Below are positions 11,652 to 19,883 of a stretch of 64,000 nt of DNA, piece by piece (within the stretch, counting starts at the first letter, position 1; each line of letters starts with the position of its first letter). Origin of the DNA: Caballeronia calidae (GTDB taxonomy: Bacteria; Pseudomonadota; Gammaproteobacteria; Burkholderiales; Burkholderiaceae). Position numbers and translations under genes: made by a program. The stretch lies in NCBI RefSeq assembly GCF_900044055.2, contig NZ_FCOX02000036.1, positions 27,423 through 91,422 on the forward strand, in the 5' to 3' direction. The notes beneath the pieces are model-generated. The model ran no database searches, was not told the DNA's origin, and saw only the letters and a program-made list of their open reading frames with translations.

Positions 11652-11978
11652 TCAGACGCCCCAGAGAATATCCGCGTTGTGCTTTTGCGCGAGCCGCAGC
11701 ATGTCGACGAACGGAAAGGCGCGCTGCGCGAGTCCGACTGCATGCTCGTGCGGATGGTGGCCTTCCTCGCCTTCGTGAAAATGGCCCTCGTGCTCGGCGC
11801 GCTCTTTCTTGTCGGTGGCGACAGCCGTTTCGAGTTTCTGGATGGCCGCAGGGATGTCTTCGTGCGTGATGACGCCCCGTGCGGTGAGCGGCTTGCCGAT
11901 GATACCGAGCAGGTACTCCGCAAGATCCTCCATCATGATGACGTCCGGCGCGGCGGGGCTTTTGAATGTGATCAGCAT
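11652..11978 (-). CDS. DUF1840 family protein
   Basis: The protein has 108 residues from the ATG at 11978, preceded by AAGGACC; the longer frame from 12080 has no recognisable content. It opens MLITFKSPAAPDVIMMEDLA, has a central PAAIQKLETAVA segment and a histidine/glutamate-rich loop (HEGHFHEGEEGHHPHEH, about residues 65-80), and ends in a hydrophobic helix. It is a widespread small proteobacterial family of unknown function. The His-rich loop could bind a divalent metal, but this is only suggested by composition. It is divergent from argS. Confidence 0.8.
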   Translation of the reverse strand: MLITFKSPAAPDVIMMEDLAEYLLGIIGKPLTARGVITHEDIPAAIQKLETAVATDKKERAEHEGHFHEGEEGHHPHEHAVGLAQRAFPFVDMLRLAQKHNADILWGV

Positions 11979-12073
11979 GGCATGGTCCTTTTGCTTATGT
12001 TGGGTTATTGGCGGTTCGAACACGCAGACGAGCCGGTCTCCCTGACAACATGACGACACCCTGATTCGACATA

Positions 12074-12087
12074 TTAGCACCTGCTAA
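12074..12087. promoter_or_regulatory. Perfect inverted repeat TTAGCA-CC-TGCTAA in the DUF1840/argS divergent gap
   Basis: Two 6-base arms are separated by two bases, next to an AT-rich stretch (TTTTATACGTATATAAAT) that looks like a core promoter. Position and symmetry fit an operator for a dimeric regulator. The regulator is unknown. Confidence 0.35.
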
Positions 12088-12130
12088 AATCCCAGTTTTA
12101 TACGTATATAAATGGCCTCGGTCCGTTATA

Positions 12131-12152
12131 TGTCTGCGAGGCTTCGCAGACA
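12131..12152 (+). other. Hairpin in the argS leader
   Basis: TGTCTGCGA and TCGCAGACA form a 9-bp stem with a 4-base loop (GGCT) about 100 bases before the argS start. No T-run follows, so it is not an intrinsic terminator. It may be a leader RNA structure. Confidence 0.4.
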
Positions 12153-12250
12153 TGGCGAGTGGCGTTTCCTTTGCCGCAAGCGCGCCACGGTCGATCCATC
12201 GCCATACCGGCATCAACGCTCCGGACTCGCTCCACTGGATCACATTCAGC

Positions 12251-14035
12251 ATGCTGCCCGCACATAAACACACTCTCGAAACGCTCCTCACCGACGCGGT
12301 CAAGCAGGTCGCGCTAGCCACTCAAGGCGCCAGCGAAGCCGCCTTCGTCACGCCCGCGATCGTCCTCGAACGGCCGAAGGTCGCGGCGCACGGCGACGTC
12401 GCATCGAATGTCGCGATGCAGCTCGCCAAGCCGCTGCGCGCGAATCCACGCCAGCTCGCGCAGCAAATCGTCGATGCGGTGCTCACTCTGCCGGCGGCGA
12501 AAGGTCTCGTCGAAAGCGCCGAAGTGGCGGGTCCCGGCTTCATCAATCTGCGTCTTGCCGCCACGGCGAAGCAAGACGTGATCCCGGCCGTGCTGGGCGA
12601 AGGCGCCGCGTTCGGCCGCTCGACGCGCGACGCGGGCAGGCACGTGCTCGTCGAATTCGTGTCGGCGAATCCCACGGGTCCGCTGCACGTGGGCCACGGC
12701 CGTCAGGCCGCGCTCGGCGATGCGCTCTCGAATCTGCTCGAAACGCAGGGCTACGACGTGCATCGCGAGTTCTACTACAACGACGCGGGCGTGCAGATCA
12801 ACAATCTCGCGACCTCCACGCAACTGCGCGCGCGCGGTCTCAAGCCGGGCGACGCGCAATGGCCCGAAGCCGCGTACAACGGCGAGTACATCGCCGATAT
12901 CGCGCATGACTACATGGCGGGCGAAACGGTCGCGGCGAAGGACGGCGAGCCCGTGAAGGGCAAGGGCGACGTCGACGATCTCGAAGCCATCCGTCATTTC
13001 GCCGTCGCGTATCTGCGCCACGAGCAGGACATGGACCTGACCGCGTTCGGCGTCAAGTTCGACCAGTTCTATCTGGAGTCGTCGCTGTACAAGGAAGGGC
13101 GCGTCGAGAAGACGGTCGCCGAACTCGTCGATGCCGGCAAGACCTACGAGCAGGACGGCGCGCTGTGGCTGCGCACCACCGACGACGGCGACGACAAGGA
13201 CCGCGTCATGAAGAAGTCCGACGGCACGTACACGTACTTCGTGCCGGACGTCGCGTATCACGTGACGAAGTGGGAACGCGGCTTCACCAAGGTCATCAAC
13301 ATTCAGGGCTCGGACCATCACGGCACGATCGCGCGCGTGCGCGCGGGTCTGCAGGGACTCGGCATCGGCATTCCGAAGGGCTATCCCGACTACGTGCTGC
13401 ACAAGATGGTGACCGTCATGCGCGACGGCCAGGAAGTGAAGATCTCCAAGCGCGCAGGCAGTTACGTGACGGTGCGCGATCTGATCGAATGGTCGGGCGG
13501 CCTCACGCCGGGCCACGAGACCGCGCCCGATCAGATCGACGAAGACACCATCCGCCGCGGCCGCGACGCCGTGCGCTTCTTCCTGATCTCGCGCAAGGCC
13601 GATACCGAATTCGTGTTCGACATCGACCTCGCGCTCAAGCAGAACGACGAGAACCCGGTCTACTACGTGCAATACGCGCACGCGCGCATCTGCACGATCC
13701 TCAACGACTGGAAGGAGCGCTACGCCGGCGATCTCGCGCAAGCCGCGAAGGCCGATCTCTCGCCGTTGTCGAGCGACCGCGCGATGGCGCTGCTCAACAA
13801 GCTCGCCGAGTTCCCCGAGATGCTCGCGCACGCCGCCGAGGAACTCGCGCCGCACGCGGTCGCGTTCTATCTGCGCGATCTCGCTGGCGAATTTCACTCG
13901 TTCTACAATGCGGAGCGCGTGCTCGTCGACGACGACAAAGAGCGCACCGCGCGCATCGCATTGCTCGCGGCGACGCGCCAGGTTCTCGAAAACGGTCTCG
14001 CGACCATCGGCGTCTCCGCTCCTCAAAAGATGTAA
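12251..14035 (+). CDS. argS: Arginyl-tRNA synthetase
   Basis: This 594-residue class I aminoacyl-tRNA synthetase charges tRNA-Arg with arginine. I chose the ATG at 12251 (MLPAHKHTLETLLTDAVKQV) because this matches the usual ArgS N-terminus; the 33-residue upstream extension is not homologous-looking. The HIGH-type signature appears as GPLHVGHGRQAALGD (about residues 140-155), a KMSK-like segment as VKISKRAGSYVTV (about 395-407), and the C-terminal anticodon-binding DALR domain begins near PVYYVQYAHAR. The next gene encodes a SPOR-domain protein, 140 bases downstream. Confidence 0.96.
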   Translation: MLPAHKHTLETLLTDAVKQVALATQGASEAAFVTPAIVLERPKVAAHGDVASNVAMQLAKPLRANPRQLAQQIVDAVLTLPAAKGLVESAEVAGPGFINLRLAATAKQDVIPAVLGEGAAFGRSTRDAGRHVLVEFVSANPTGPLHVGHGRQAALGDALSNLLETQGYDVHREFYYNDAGVQINNLATSTQLRARGLKPGDAQWPEAAYNGEYIADIAHDYMAGETVAAKDGEPVKGKGDVDDLEAIRHFAVAYLRHEQDMDLTAFGVKFDQFYLESSLYKEGRVEKTVAELVDAGKTYEQDGALWLRTTDDGDDKDRVMKKSDGTYTYFVPDVAYHVTKWERGFTKVINIQGSDHHGTIARVRAGLQGLGIGIPKGYPDYVLHKMVTVMRDGQEVKISKRAGSYVTVRDLIEWSGGLTPGHETAPDQIDEDTIRRGRDAVRFFLISRKADTEFVFDIDLALKQNDENPVYYVQYAHARICTILNDWKERYAGDLAQAAKADLSPLSSDRAMALLNKLAEFPEMLAHAAEELAPHAVAFYLRDLAGEFHSFYNAERVLVDDDKERTARIALLAATRQVLENGLATIGVSAPQKM

Positions 14036-14052
14036 TCGTCCGCGGTCCTTCG

Positions 14053-14092
14053 CCGCACGCGCTCCGAAATCGGAAGATTCCGGCGCGTGCGG
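14053..14092 (+). other. Stable hairpin between argS and the SPOR-domain gene
   Basis: The arms CCGCACGCGC and GCGCGTGCGG form a perfect 10-bp stem. The loop contains a second small inverted repeat (TCCGA/TCGGA). There is no T-run, so termination here would need Rho or would be incomplete. Confidence 0.45.
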
Positions 14093-14175
14093 ACGGGAGC
14101 GTGGCGCAGGTGTGTCTTGACCCACGGCTATAATCGTCGCCCAACCAGAAGACTTTCTCGCAGGTGATTCATACG

Positions 14176-14937
14176 ATGGCAAAACCACGCCGCACATCGA
14201 AGCAGTCGAAGCAAACCGGGGGAACCTTTCTCGGCATCGTGCTGGGGCTGATCGTCGGCCTCGCGATCGCCGTGATCGTCGCGCTTTACATCACGCGCGC
14301 GCCCACGCCGTTCGTGGCGAAGGTCGCGCCGCCGCCGTCCGAAGCCAACTCCGCACCGTCCGCCGCGCAACCCTACGATCCGAATCGTCCGCTGCAAGGC
14401 AAGACGCCGGGCCAGCCGGTGCCGCAAGCCGCGCAGCCCACGCCGCCGAACACCGCGCCCGGTCAGAGCACCAATCAGTCGCAGTCGTCGGGCATGCTCG
14501 ACGAGCCGCAGATCGTCGAAGTGCCGCCCTCGGGCGCGACCGCTTCCGCCCCGAAGACCGCCAGCCCGGCCATCGCGAAGAAGCCCGAGACCGCGCCCGC
14601 CGCACCGGGTGCGACGAGCAACGCCAACGCCACGCCGCCGAAGGGCGGCTCGGCGCCCGCGACCGCCAAGACCACGCCGCCCGCGCCGGGCGAGCCCAAT
14701 ACCGGCTACTTCCTGCAAGTGGGCGCGTACAAGACGCAGGCGGATGCCGAACAGCAGCGCGCGCGCCTCGGCTTCCAGGGCTTCGAGTCGAAGGTCACGC
14801 AGCGCGATGCGGGCGGCGTGACGTACTATCGCGTGCGCATCGGTCCGTTCGCGAAGTTCGAGGAGATGAACACCGCGCGTCAGCGTCTGTCCGACGCCGG
14901 CGTCGATACGGCCGTGATCCGCTTCTCGAAGCAATAA
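14176..14937 (+). CDS. SPOR-domain inner-membrane protein (FtsN-like)
   Basis: The protein has 253 residues from the ATG at 14176 (MAKPRRTSKQSKQTGG). A basic N-terminus precedes one membrane segment (about residues 19-43), then a long Pro/Ala-rich periplasmic linker, then a C-terminal SPOR domain (about 175-250; GYFLQVGAYKTQADAEQQRA and YYRVRIGPF). SPOR domains bind denuded peptidoglycan at the division septum. The architecture and the position directly after argS match the betaproteobacterial FtsN-type cell division proteins. Short N-terminal FtsN activation motifs could not be confirmed, so I leave the symbol empty. Confidence 0.85.
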   Translation: MAKPRRTSKQSKQTGGTFLGIVLGLIVGLAIAVIVALYITRAPTPFVAKVAPPPSEANSAPSAAQPYDPNRPLQGKTPGQPVPQAAQPTPPNTAPGQSTNQSQSSGMLDEPQIVEVPPSGATASAPKTASPAIAKKPETAPAAPGATSNANATPPKGGSAPATAKTTPPAPGEPNTGYFLQVGAYKTQADAEQQRARLGFQGFESKVTQRDAGGVTYYRVRIGPFAKFEEMNTARQRLSDAGVDTAVIRFSKQ

Positions 14938-15089
14938 GGCAGCAATCGAAGTCGACGCGCCCGCGCTGCCGCGAGACGGCGGCGCAGGCGCGGACGCTCA
15001 GGCATTTAAGCGTGGCTTAAGCGTCGTATGTCCCACTAACGGGCCTGCTTGTGTCGTTCTTGCGTACCCATTGCGTACTCTCTCCAATC

Positions 15090-15737
15090 ATGAAAAAACT
15101 GTTTAGCGCGTTGGCTCTTTCCGCTGGCATCGCAGCCGCTTCGTTGAGCGTCGCCGGATCGGCGACGGCCGCGCCCACCGCGGGCAAGGACTACACGGTG
15201 CTGCAGGCCGCGCAGCCGGTCGCCGCGCCCGCTGGCAAGGTCGAAGTCATCGAGTTCTTCTGGTATGGCTGCCCGCACTGCAACGAGTTCGAGCCGTACC
15301 TCGAGGCATGGGCGAAGAAGCAAGGACCGGACGTCGTGTTCAAGCGCGTGCCGGTGGCGTTCCGCGACGACTTCATCCCGCACTCGAAGATGTACCACGC
15401 GCTCGACGCGCTCGGCGTCGCCGAGAAGGTCACGCCCGCCGTGTTCAACGAAATCCACGTGAAGAAGAACTATCTGCTGACGCCGCAGGCGCAGGCGGAC
15501 TTCCTCAAGACGCAGGGCGTCGATCCGAAGAAGTACATGGACGCCTATAACTCGTTCTCGACGCAAAGCGCGGTGCAGCGCGACACCAAGCTCCTGCAGG
15601 ACTACAAGATCGACGGCGTGCCGACTGTCATCGTGCAGGGCAAGTACGAAACCGGCCCGGCGATGACCAACAGCCTGCCAGGCACGACGCAGGTGATGGA
15701 CTTCCTCGTCCAGCAAGTCCGCGACAAGAAGCTTTAA
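15090..15737 (+). CDS. dsbA: Periplasmic thiol:disulfide interchange protein DsbA
   Basis: This 215-residue thioredoxin-fold oxidase starts at the ATG at 15090, where a signal peptide begins (MKKLFSALALSAGIAAASLS, cleavage after AAA/TAA near residue 30). The catalytic site is GCPHCNEFEP (CPHC, about residues 62-65), the canonical DsbA dithiol. The cis-Pro loop is visible as IDGVPTVIVQGKY. DsbA oxidises cysteines of exported proteins. It lies just before an SDR gene in the same direction (16-base gap). Confidence 0.93.
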   Translation: MKKLFSALALSAGIAAASLSVAGSATAAPTAGKDYTVLQAAQPVAAPAGKVEVIEFFWYGCPHCNEFEPYLEAWAKKQGPDVVFKRVPVAFRDDFIPHSKMYHALDALGVAEKVTPAVFNEIHVKKNYLLTPQAQADFLKTQGVDPKKYMDAYNSFSTQSAVQRDTKLLQDYKIDGVPTVIVQGKYETGPAMTNSLPGTTQVMDFLVQQVRDKKL

Positions 15738-15753
15738 AGCCTCTCGCGCCGGC

Positions 15754-16527
15754 ATGAACGCAGTTCCCCTGAAGGTCTTCATCACCGGCGCATCGAGCGG
15801 CATCGGCCTCGCACTCGCCGAGGAATACGCGAAGCGCGGGGCCGTGCTCGGTCTCGTCGCCCGCCGTGTCGATTCCCTCGAGGCCTTCGCGGCCCGCCAT
15901 CCTCAAAGCTCCGTTTCGATCTACCCCGCCGACGTGCGCGACGCCGACGCGCTCGCCGATGCCGCGCGCCGCTTCATCGCGGAGCACGGCGCGGCGGATA
16001 TCGTCATCGCCAATGCGGGTATCAGCCGCGGCGCGCTGACGGGCCACGGCGATCTCGACACCTTCCGCGCCGTGATGGACACCAACTACTTCGGCATGGT
16101 CGCGACCTTCGAGCCGTTCGTCACGTCGATGACGTCCGCGCGGCGCGGCACGCTCGTCGGCATCGCGAGCGTCGCGGGCGTGCGCGGGCTGCCGGGCGGC
16201 GGCGCGTACAGCGCGTCGAAATCGGCGGTGGCGAAGTATCTGGAAGCGTTGCGCGTCGAGATGCGGCCGCTCGGCGTGGCCGTCGTCACGATCGCGCCGG
16301 GCTATGTGCGCTCGGAGATGACCGCGCACAATCCCTATCGGATGCCGTTCCTCATGGACGCCGACCGCTTCGCCGCAAAAACCGCCGACGCCATCGAACG
16401 CAAGGTGCGCTACGCGACCTTTCCGTGGCAGATGCGCATCGCGGGCATGGTGTTGCACGCGCTGCCGCGCTGGCTCTACGACGCGATCTTCGAACGCGCG
16501 CCGCGCAAGCCGCGCGCGAGCGAATGA
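15754..16527 (+). CDS. Short-chain dehydrogenase/reductase
   Basis: The protein has 257 residues with the classical SDR pattern: the nucleotide-binding motif TGASSGIG (about residues 11-18), NAG within IVIANAGIS (about 87-90), a catalytic Ser in IASVAGVRG and the YxxxK pair in YSASKSAVAKY (about 152-162). The substrate is not predictable. A C-terminal basic tail (RAPRKPRASE) follows a hydrophobic segment, suggesting membrane association, as in other SDRs of this subgroup. It is followed by a strong terminator. Confidence 0.88.
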   Translation: MNAVPLKVFITGASSGIGLALAEEYAKRGAVLGLVARRVDSLEAFAARHPQSSVSIYPADVRDADALADAARRFIAEHGAADIVIANAGISRGALTGHGDLDTFRAVMDTNYFGMVATFEPFVTSMTSARRGTLVGIASVAGVRGLPGGGAYSASKSAVAKYLEALRVEMRPLGVAVVTIAPGYVRSEMTAHNPYRMPFLMDADRFAAKTADAIERKVRYATFPWQMRIAGMVLHALPRWLYDAIFERAPRKPRASE

Positions 16528-16530
16528 CGT

Positions 16531-16567
16531 AAAAAAACCGGCTGCGCAAAAACGCAGCCGGTTTTTT
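16531..16567 (+). terminator. Intrinsic terminator after the SDR gene (bidirectional)
   Basis: AACCGGCTGCG/CGCAGCCGGTT forms an 11-bp stem with an A-run on the left and TTTTT on the right. It serves the dsbA-SDR unit and the convergent DUF3443 gene. Confidence 0.9.
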
Positions 16568-16614
16568 ATCTGCCGACCGTAGTCCGACCGGGGCGCACCC
16601 CGGTCAGGCGAAGA

Positions 16615-17928
16615 TCAGAACGCCACGTACGCCGGGCTGTTCGGCAACTCGAATCCGACATACACGTGCCGCCCGAAGAAGAACGGCAAGCCGAAGTCGA
16701 AGAAGTCGGTCATGCCCAACTGGCCACCCAGGCTGTTGAACGCGAACTTGCCGCCGCCCTGCGTCAGACTGCGCGCGCTGACGAGCTGGAACGGCACGGT
16801 GGCGCTGTTGCCTTCAGTGCCGCGAATCGTCGCCGACAAGGACTGCTCCGAGCTCGGGCAATAGAACGCGCTCGTGCTCGAGCACAGCGGGAAGCTGTCC
16901 TGGAAGAAGTTGCCATTCGATCCGGAATCGAAGAACGTCTGGTAGCTCTTCCCCTTGTAGGTGCCGCTCAGATCGCCGTACGGGTCCGTGCCGTATTTCG
17001 TGACGCCGGAAAGCCCGTTGTTGCTCTGCGTGCCGATGCCGAATATCAGCACGCCGGTCGCGCTCGCCGCGCCGTTGTCGGGAACCGGCGGCAACTGCAC
17101 GATCACGCCGTTGTTGTTGGCCGCGAACTTCGCGACGGGATTCGCGACCTGCTGCGCGAGCGGCACGGCGATGCCCGTGCAATTCGCGCCGTTGACGCAC
17201 GAGAAGTACATCGCGTTGAGCGACGTGCTCACGCATCCGCTGCCGCAGTCGTAGGTCTGCGGGCCGATGCCGAGAATGCCGTTCGCGCCGATGTCGCCGA
17301 CCGTGTTCTCGTCGTTGCCGGACGGGCAGCCGTTGGAGCCTGTCGGCGCCGCCGATGCGTCCAGGTCGCCGATGATCTGCACCGGCACGCCCGACGCCAC
17401 CTGGGTGCCCATCTTCACGTCGGCCGTGCGCACGGTGCCCCACGTGTAGCCGTCGGCGAAGCCTGCGCACTCGGCGAGCTGGCCGCCGTTCGATGCGCGC
17501 GTGGCGGGCAGGCTGCCGAGCACGGATTGCGCCGCCGAGCCGAGAATGCGCAGACCGAACGAAGCCGTATCGAGCTGAATATTGTCGATGGTCTGACACA
17601 CCGACGAGCCCGGCGCGCACACCGTCACCGACACGTTCGGAATGTTGACGAAGCCCGCGACGCCGGAGTTCACGTTGATCGGCACCGCGTTCGTGCCGTT
17701 GGGCGCGATCGGCTGCGCGGTCGCGGTGCTGGTGTTCGAGCTGCCGCCGCCCGAGCCGCCGCCGCCGGAGCCGCCGCCTGAACTCCCGCCGCTGGAACTG
17801 GAACTGTCGTCGCCACCGCCGCCGCAGGCCGCGAGCATGACGGAAAGACATAGCACGCCGAGCCAGCGGATCAGGCCGCTGCGTCGAAGAGAGGAGATGG
17901 CGGGAAGGCCGAGTGTCGTTCTATGCAT
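16615..17928 (-). CDS. DUF3443 family lipoprotein
   Basis: This 437-residue exported protein has a long N-region, a hydrophobic stretch and a lipobox (VMLAAC, Cys about residue 35), followed by a Ser/Gly-rich low-complexity linker (about 36-65). The mature region has YTWGTVRTADVKMGTQVASG and FFDSGSNGNFF. The latter resembles a pepsin-like Asp-Ser-Gly motif often seen in DUF3443 proteins. Several cysteines may form disulfides. The family has no assigned function. The gene lies just downstream of a DUF2844 gene, and such pairs recur in related genomes. Confidence 0.82.
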   Translation of the reverse strand: MHRTTLGLPAISSLRRSGLIRWLGVLCLSVMLAACGGGGDDSSSSSGGSSGGGSGGGGSGGGSSNTSTATAQPIAPNGTNAVPINVNSGVAGFVNIPNVSVTVCAPGSSVCQTIDNIQLDTASFGLRILGSAAQSVLGSLPATRASNGGQLAECAGFADGYTWGTVRTADVKMGTQVASGVPVQIIGDLDASAAPTGSNGCPSGNDENTVGDIGANGILGIGPQTYDCGSGCVSTSLNAMYFSCVNGANCTGIAVPLAQQVANPVAKFAANNNGVIVQLPPVPDNGAASATGVLIFGIGTQSNNGLSGVTKYGTDPYGDLSGTYKGKSYQTFFDSGSNGNFFQDSFPLCSSTSAFYCPSSEQSLSATIRGTEGNSATVPFQLVSARSLTQGGGKFAFNSLGGQLGMTDFFDFGLPFFFGRHVYVGFELPNSPAYVAF

Positions 17929-17946
17929 ACTGGATTCTCCCCTCGC

Positions 17947-18471
17947 TTACTGGATATCGCTGGCGGACACGCCGGCCGGCAACGATTGCGGCAGATACGC
18001 GCTGCCCCCGAACGCGCCCATATGACCGCCCGATTCCACGACGAGCCCGGAATCCTGCACGCTCACCGGCCCACGGCCGCCGCGTGCGGCGCGCTGCGCC
18101 TTCAGGCCTTGCTGATACTGCGGAAAGTAGGTGCCGAGCAGGCCCGCGAGATCGGGCATGCGCGGACCATGCCATGCGATCCCGAATACGACGCCCGCAT
18201 CGGAAAGATATTCATTGACGACGGTGCCGCTCGCGAGCGTGGTCGAGCGAACGGTGTAATTCGATGCCGATGCCGCCGATGCGCCCGACGCACCGCTTGC
18301 GACAGCCGAGCGCGCGACAGCCTTGGCGGACGTGGCGCCTTGCGGCGCGCTCATCGGCTCGCCGCCGAGCACTGCGTAGGCGGGCGCAGCCGCGCACACG
18401 CCGAGCGCGCCGGCAACGAACGCCAGCACGCTTATGAGATGCCCATGAGGGGGTTGCTTCGGTGCCTTCAC
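17947..18471 (-). CDS. DUF2844 family exported protein
   Basis: The protein has 174 residues starting at the GTG at 18471, which has GGAGG four bases upstream; the longer frame to 18636 runs into non-coding sequence. An N-terminal signal sequence (HLISVLAFVAGALGVCAAAP) precedes an Ala/Ser-rich stretch. A conserved-looking core follows: GTVVNEYLSDAGVVFGIAWH and PDLAGLLGTYFPQYQQG. It is a domain of unknown function found in Burkholderiales. It is 18 bases upstream of the DUF3443 gene and probably co-transcribed. Confidence 0.78.
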   Translation of the reverse strand: MKAPKQPPHGHLISVLAFVAGALGVCAAAPAYAVLGGEPMSAPQGATSAKAVARSAVASGASGASAASASNYTVRSTTLASGTVVNEYLSDAGVVFGIAWHGPRMPDLAGLLGTYFPQYQQGLKAQRAARGGRGPVSVQDSGLVVESGGHMGAFGGSAYLPQSLPAGVSASDIQ

Positions 18472-18633
18472 TGGGCCTCCTATCGGATATCGGCCGTCCG
18501 CGCGCCCTCTGCTTACGGCCGGCCCTTGACGATTGAGTGACAGATGCGCCACCGCTTTTCGCGCTGCTTTTTCGGCGCGAATACCATAAGTATGCCAGCC
18601 AAGAGGAATAGTCCTAACGTTCGCAAGCGCACA

Positions 18634-18672
18634 CAAGAAAAAACGCGAAGCACAATGGTATGCGCTTCGCGT
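18634..18672 (-). terminator. Intrinsic terminator at the end of the che operon
   Basis: Read on the minus strand, ACGCGAAGC/GCTTCGCGT forms a 9-bp stem followed by a run of T. It lies about 50 bases after the cheZ stop codon and closes the motility operon. Confidence 0.82.
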
Positions 18673-18720
18673 CGTTTTTAACCGCTGAGTACGTCGAACC
18701 GATGACTACACGGATGAGCC

Positions 18721-19431
18721 TCAGAAGCCGAGGCTGGCGAGCAGATCGTCCACTTGCGACTGATCCTGCACGACGTCGCTGCGGCCTTCGGGATTGATCT
18801 GCGGCCCGTTGAGCAAGCCTTCCGGACTGCCGCTCGCCGATGACATCAGCGCCGCCGCCGATGCCGCGAACTGCTCGCGCCGCTCGGGCGCGATGTTCTC
18901 GAGCAGCACGCCCAGCAATTGCTGTTCGATCAGATACACGACGTCCGTGATCTTCTTGATCACCTGGCCGGTCAGATCCTGGAAGTCCTGCGCGAGCATG
19001 ATTTCCAGCAGTTGCGCGTTGGTCGCCTGAGTGCGTTCCGGCACGCTTTGCAGAAACGTGCGCGTTTGCGCGAGCAGCGCGCCCGCTTCGCCCTGCGCGA
19101 GCGGCGCGTCGTACCATTTGGCCCAGCGCGCGTCGAGCGCCTGCGCTTCCGCCTGCATCGCTTCCTGCATCGGCTTCGCGAGCTCGATCGCGTTGAGCGC
19201 GCGCTCGGCGGCCTGCTCGGTCATCGTCGCGACATATTTCAGGCGGTCGCGCGCGTCGGGCACGGCTTGCGCCGCGGCTTCGACCTGCTTGTCGAGGCCG
19301 AGCTCGCGCATCGAGTCGCGCAACGTGCGCGTCAGCTGACCGATGCGCGCGAGGATGCGGTCGCTGGACTGGCCGCCCTCGCTTTCACTCTCGGCAACCG
19401 CGGCTGCGAATTCAGTGGTCAGATCGTTCAC
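18721..19431 (-). CDS. cheZ: Chemotaxis phosphatase CheZ
   Basis: This 236-residue helical protein dephosphorylates CheY-P and so terminates the tumble signal. The catalytic segment LAQDFQDLTGQVIKKI (about residues 149-164) contains the conserved Asp and Gln of CheZ. The C-terminal CheY-docking helix is visible as DDLLASLGF at the very end. It is the last gene of the motility block, two bases after cheY, and is followed by a terminator. Confidence 0.95.
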   Translation of the reverse strand: MNDLTTEFAAAVAESESEGGQSSDRILARIGQLTRTLRDSMRELGLDKQVEAAAQAVPDARDRLKYVATMTEQAAERALNAIELAKPMQEAMQAEAQALDARWAKWYDAPLAQGEAGALLAQTRTFLQSVPERTQATNAQLLEIMLAQDFQDLTGQVIKKITDVVYLIEQQLLGVLLENIAPERREQFAASAAALMSSASGSPEGLLNGPQINPEGRSDVVQDQSQVDDLLASLGF

Positions 19432-19433
19432 GA

Positions 19434-19832
19434 TCAGCTCCCCGTTTTGGCCATCTTCTCGAGAATCTTGGTGAGCTTCTCGTCGAGCGTGGCGGCCGTG
19501 AAGGGCTTCACCACGTAACCGTTCGCGCCCGCCTGCGCGGCCGCGATGATGTTCTCCTTCTTCGACTCCGCCGTCACCATCAGCACCGGCAGATGCGAAA
19601 GCGCCGCGTCCGCGCGGATCTGCTGCAGCATCGAGAGGCCGTCGAGATTCGGCATGTTCCAGTCGGTGATCACGAAATCGAAGCCGCCGCCGCGCAGACG
19701 CGCGAGACCCGCCGCGCCGTCTTCGGCTTCGTCGACGTTGCCGTAGCCCAGCTCCTTGAGCAGGTTACGCACGATACGGCGCATCGTCGGAAAATCGTCG
19801 ACGACGAGGATCTTCATGTTCTTGTCCATCAC
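19434..19832 (-). CDS. cheY: Chemotaxis response regulator CheY
   Basis: This is a 132-residue single receiver domain. The acidic pocket is in ILVVDDFPTMRR, the phospho-acceptor Asp lies in FVITDWNMPNLDG (about residue 59), the switch Thr in LMVTAESKKENI and the Lys in GYVVKPF. These match E. coli CheY closely, including the DWNMP signature. It binds FliM to reverse flagellar rotation. It precedes cheZ by two bases, so phosphatase and target are co-translated. This is the second CheY-like gene of the block; the first lies before cheA. Confidence 0.95.
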   Translation of the reverse strand: MMDKNMKILVVDDFPTMRRIVRNLLKELGYGNVDEAEDGAAGLARLRGGGFDFVITDWNMPNLDGLSMLQQIRADAALSHLPVLMVTAESKKENIIAAAQAGANGYVVKPFTAATLDEKLTKILEKMAKTGS

Positions 19833-19883
19833 TACTCCCTTGAGTTCTCAATGCGGCAGCGCCGCGTATTCAATCCAGATGAT

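Noticed and set aside
12074..12087. Possible CIRCE element, because of the TTAGCAC half-site
   Set aside because: The spacing is 2 bases, not 9, and the arms are only 6 bases. Kept only as an unnamed inverted repeat.
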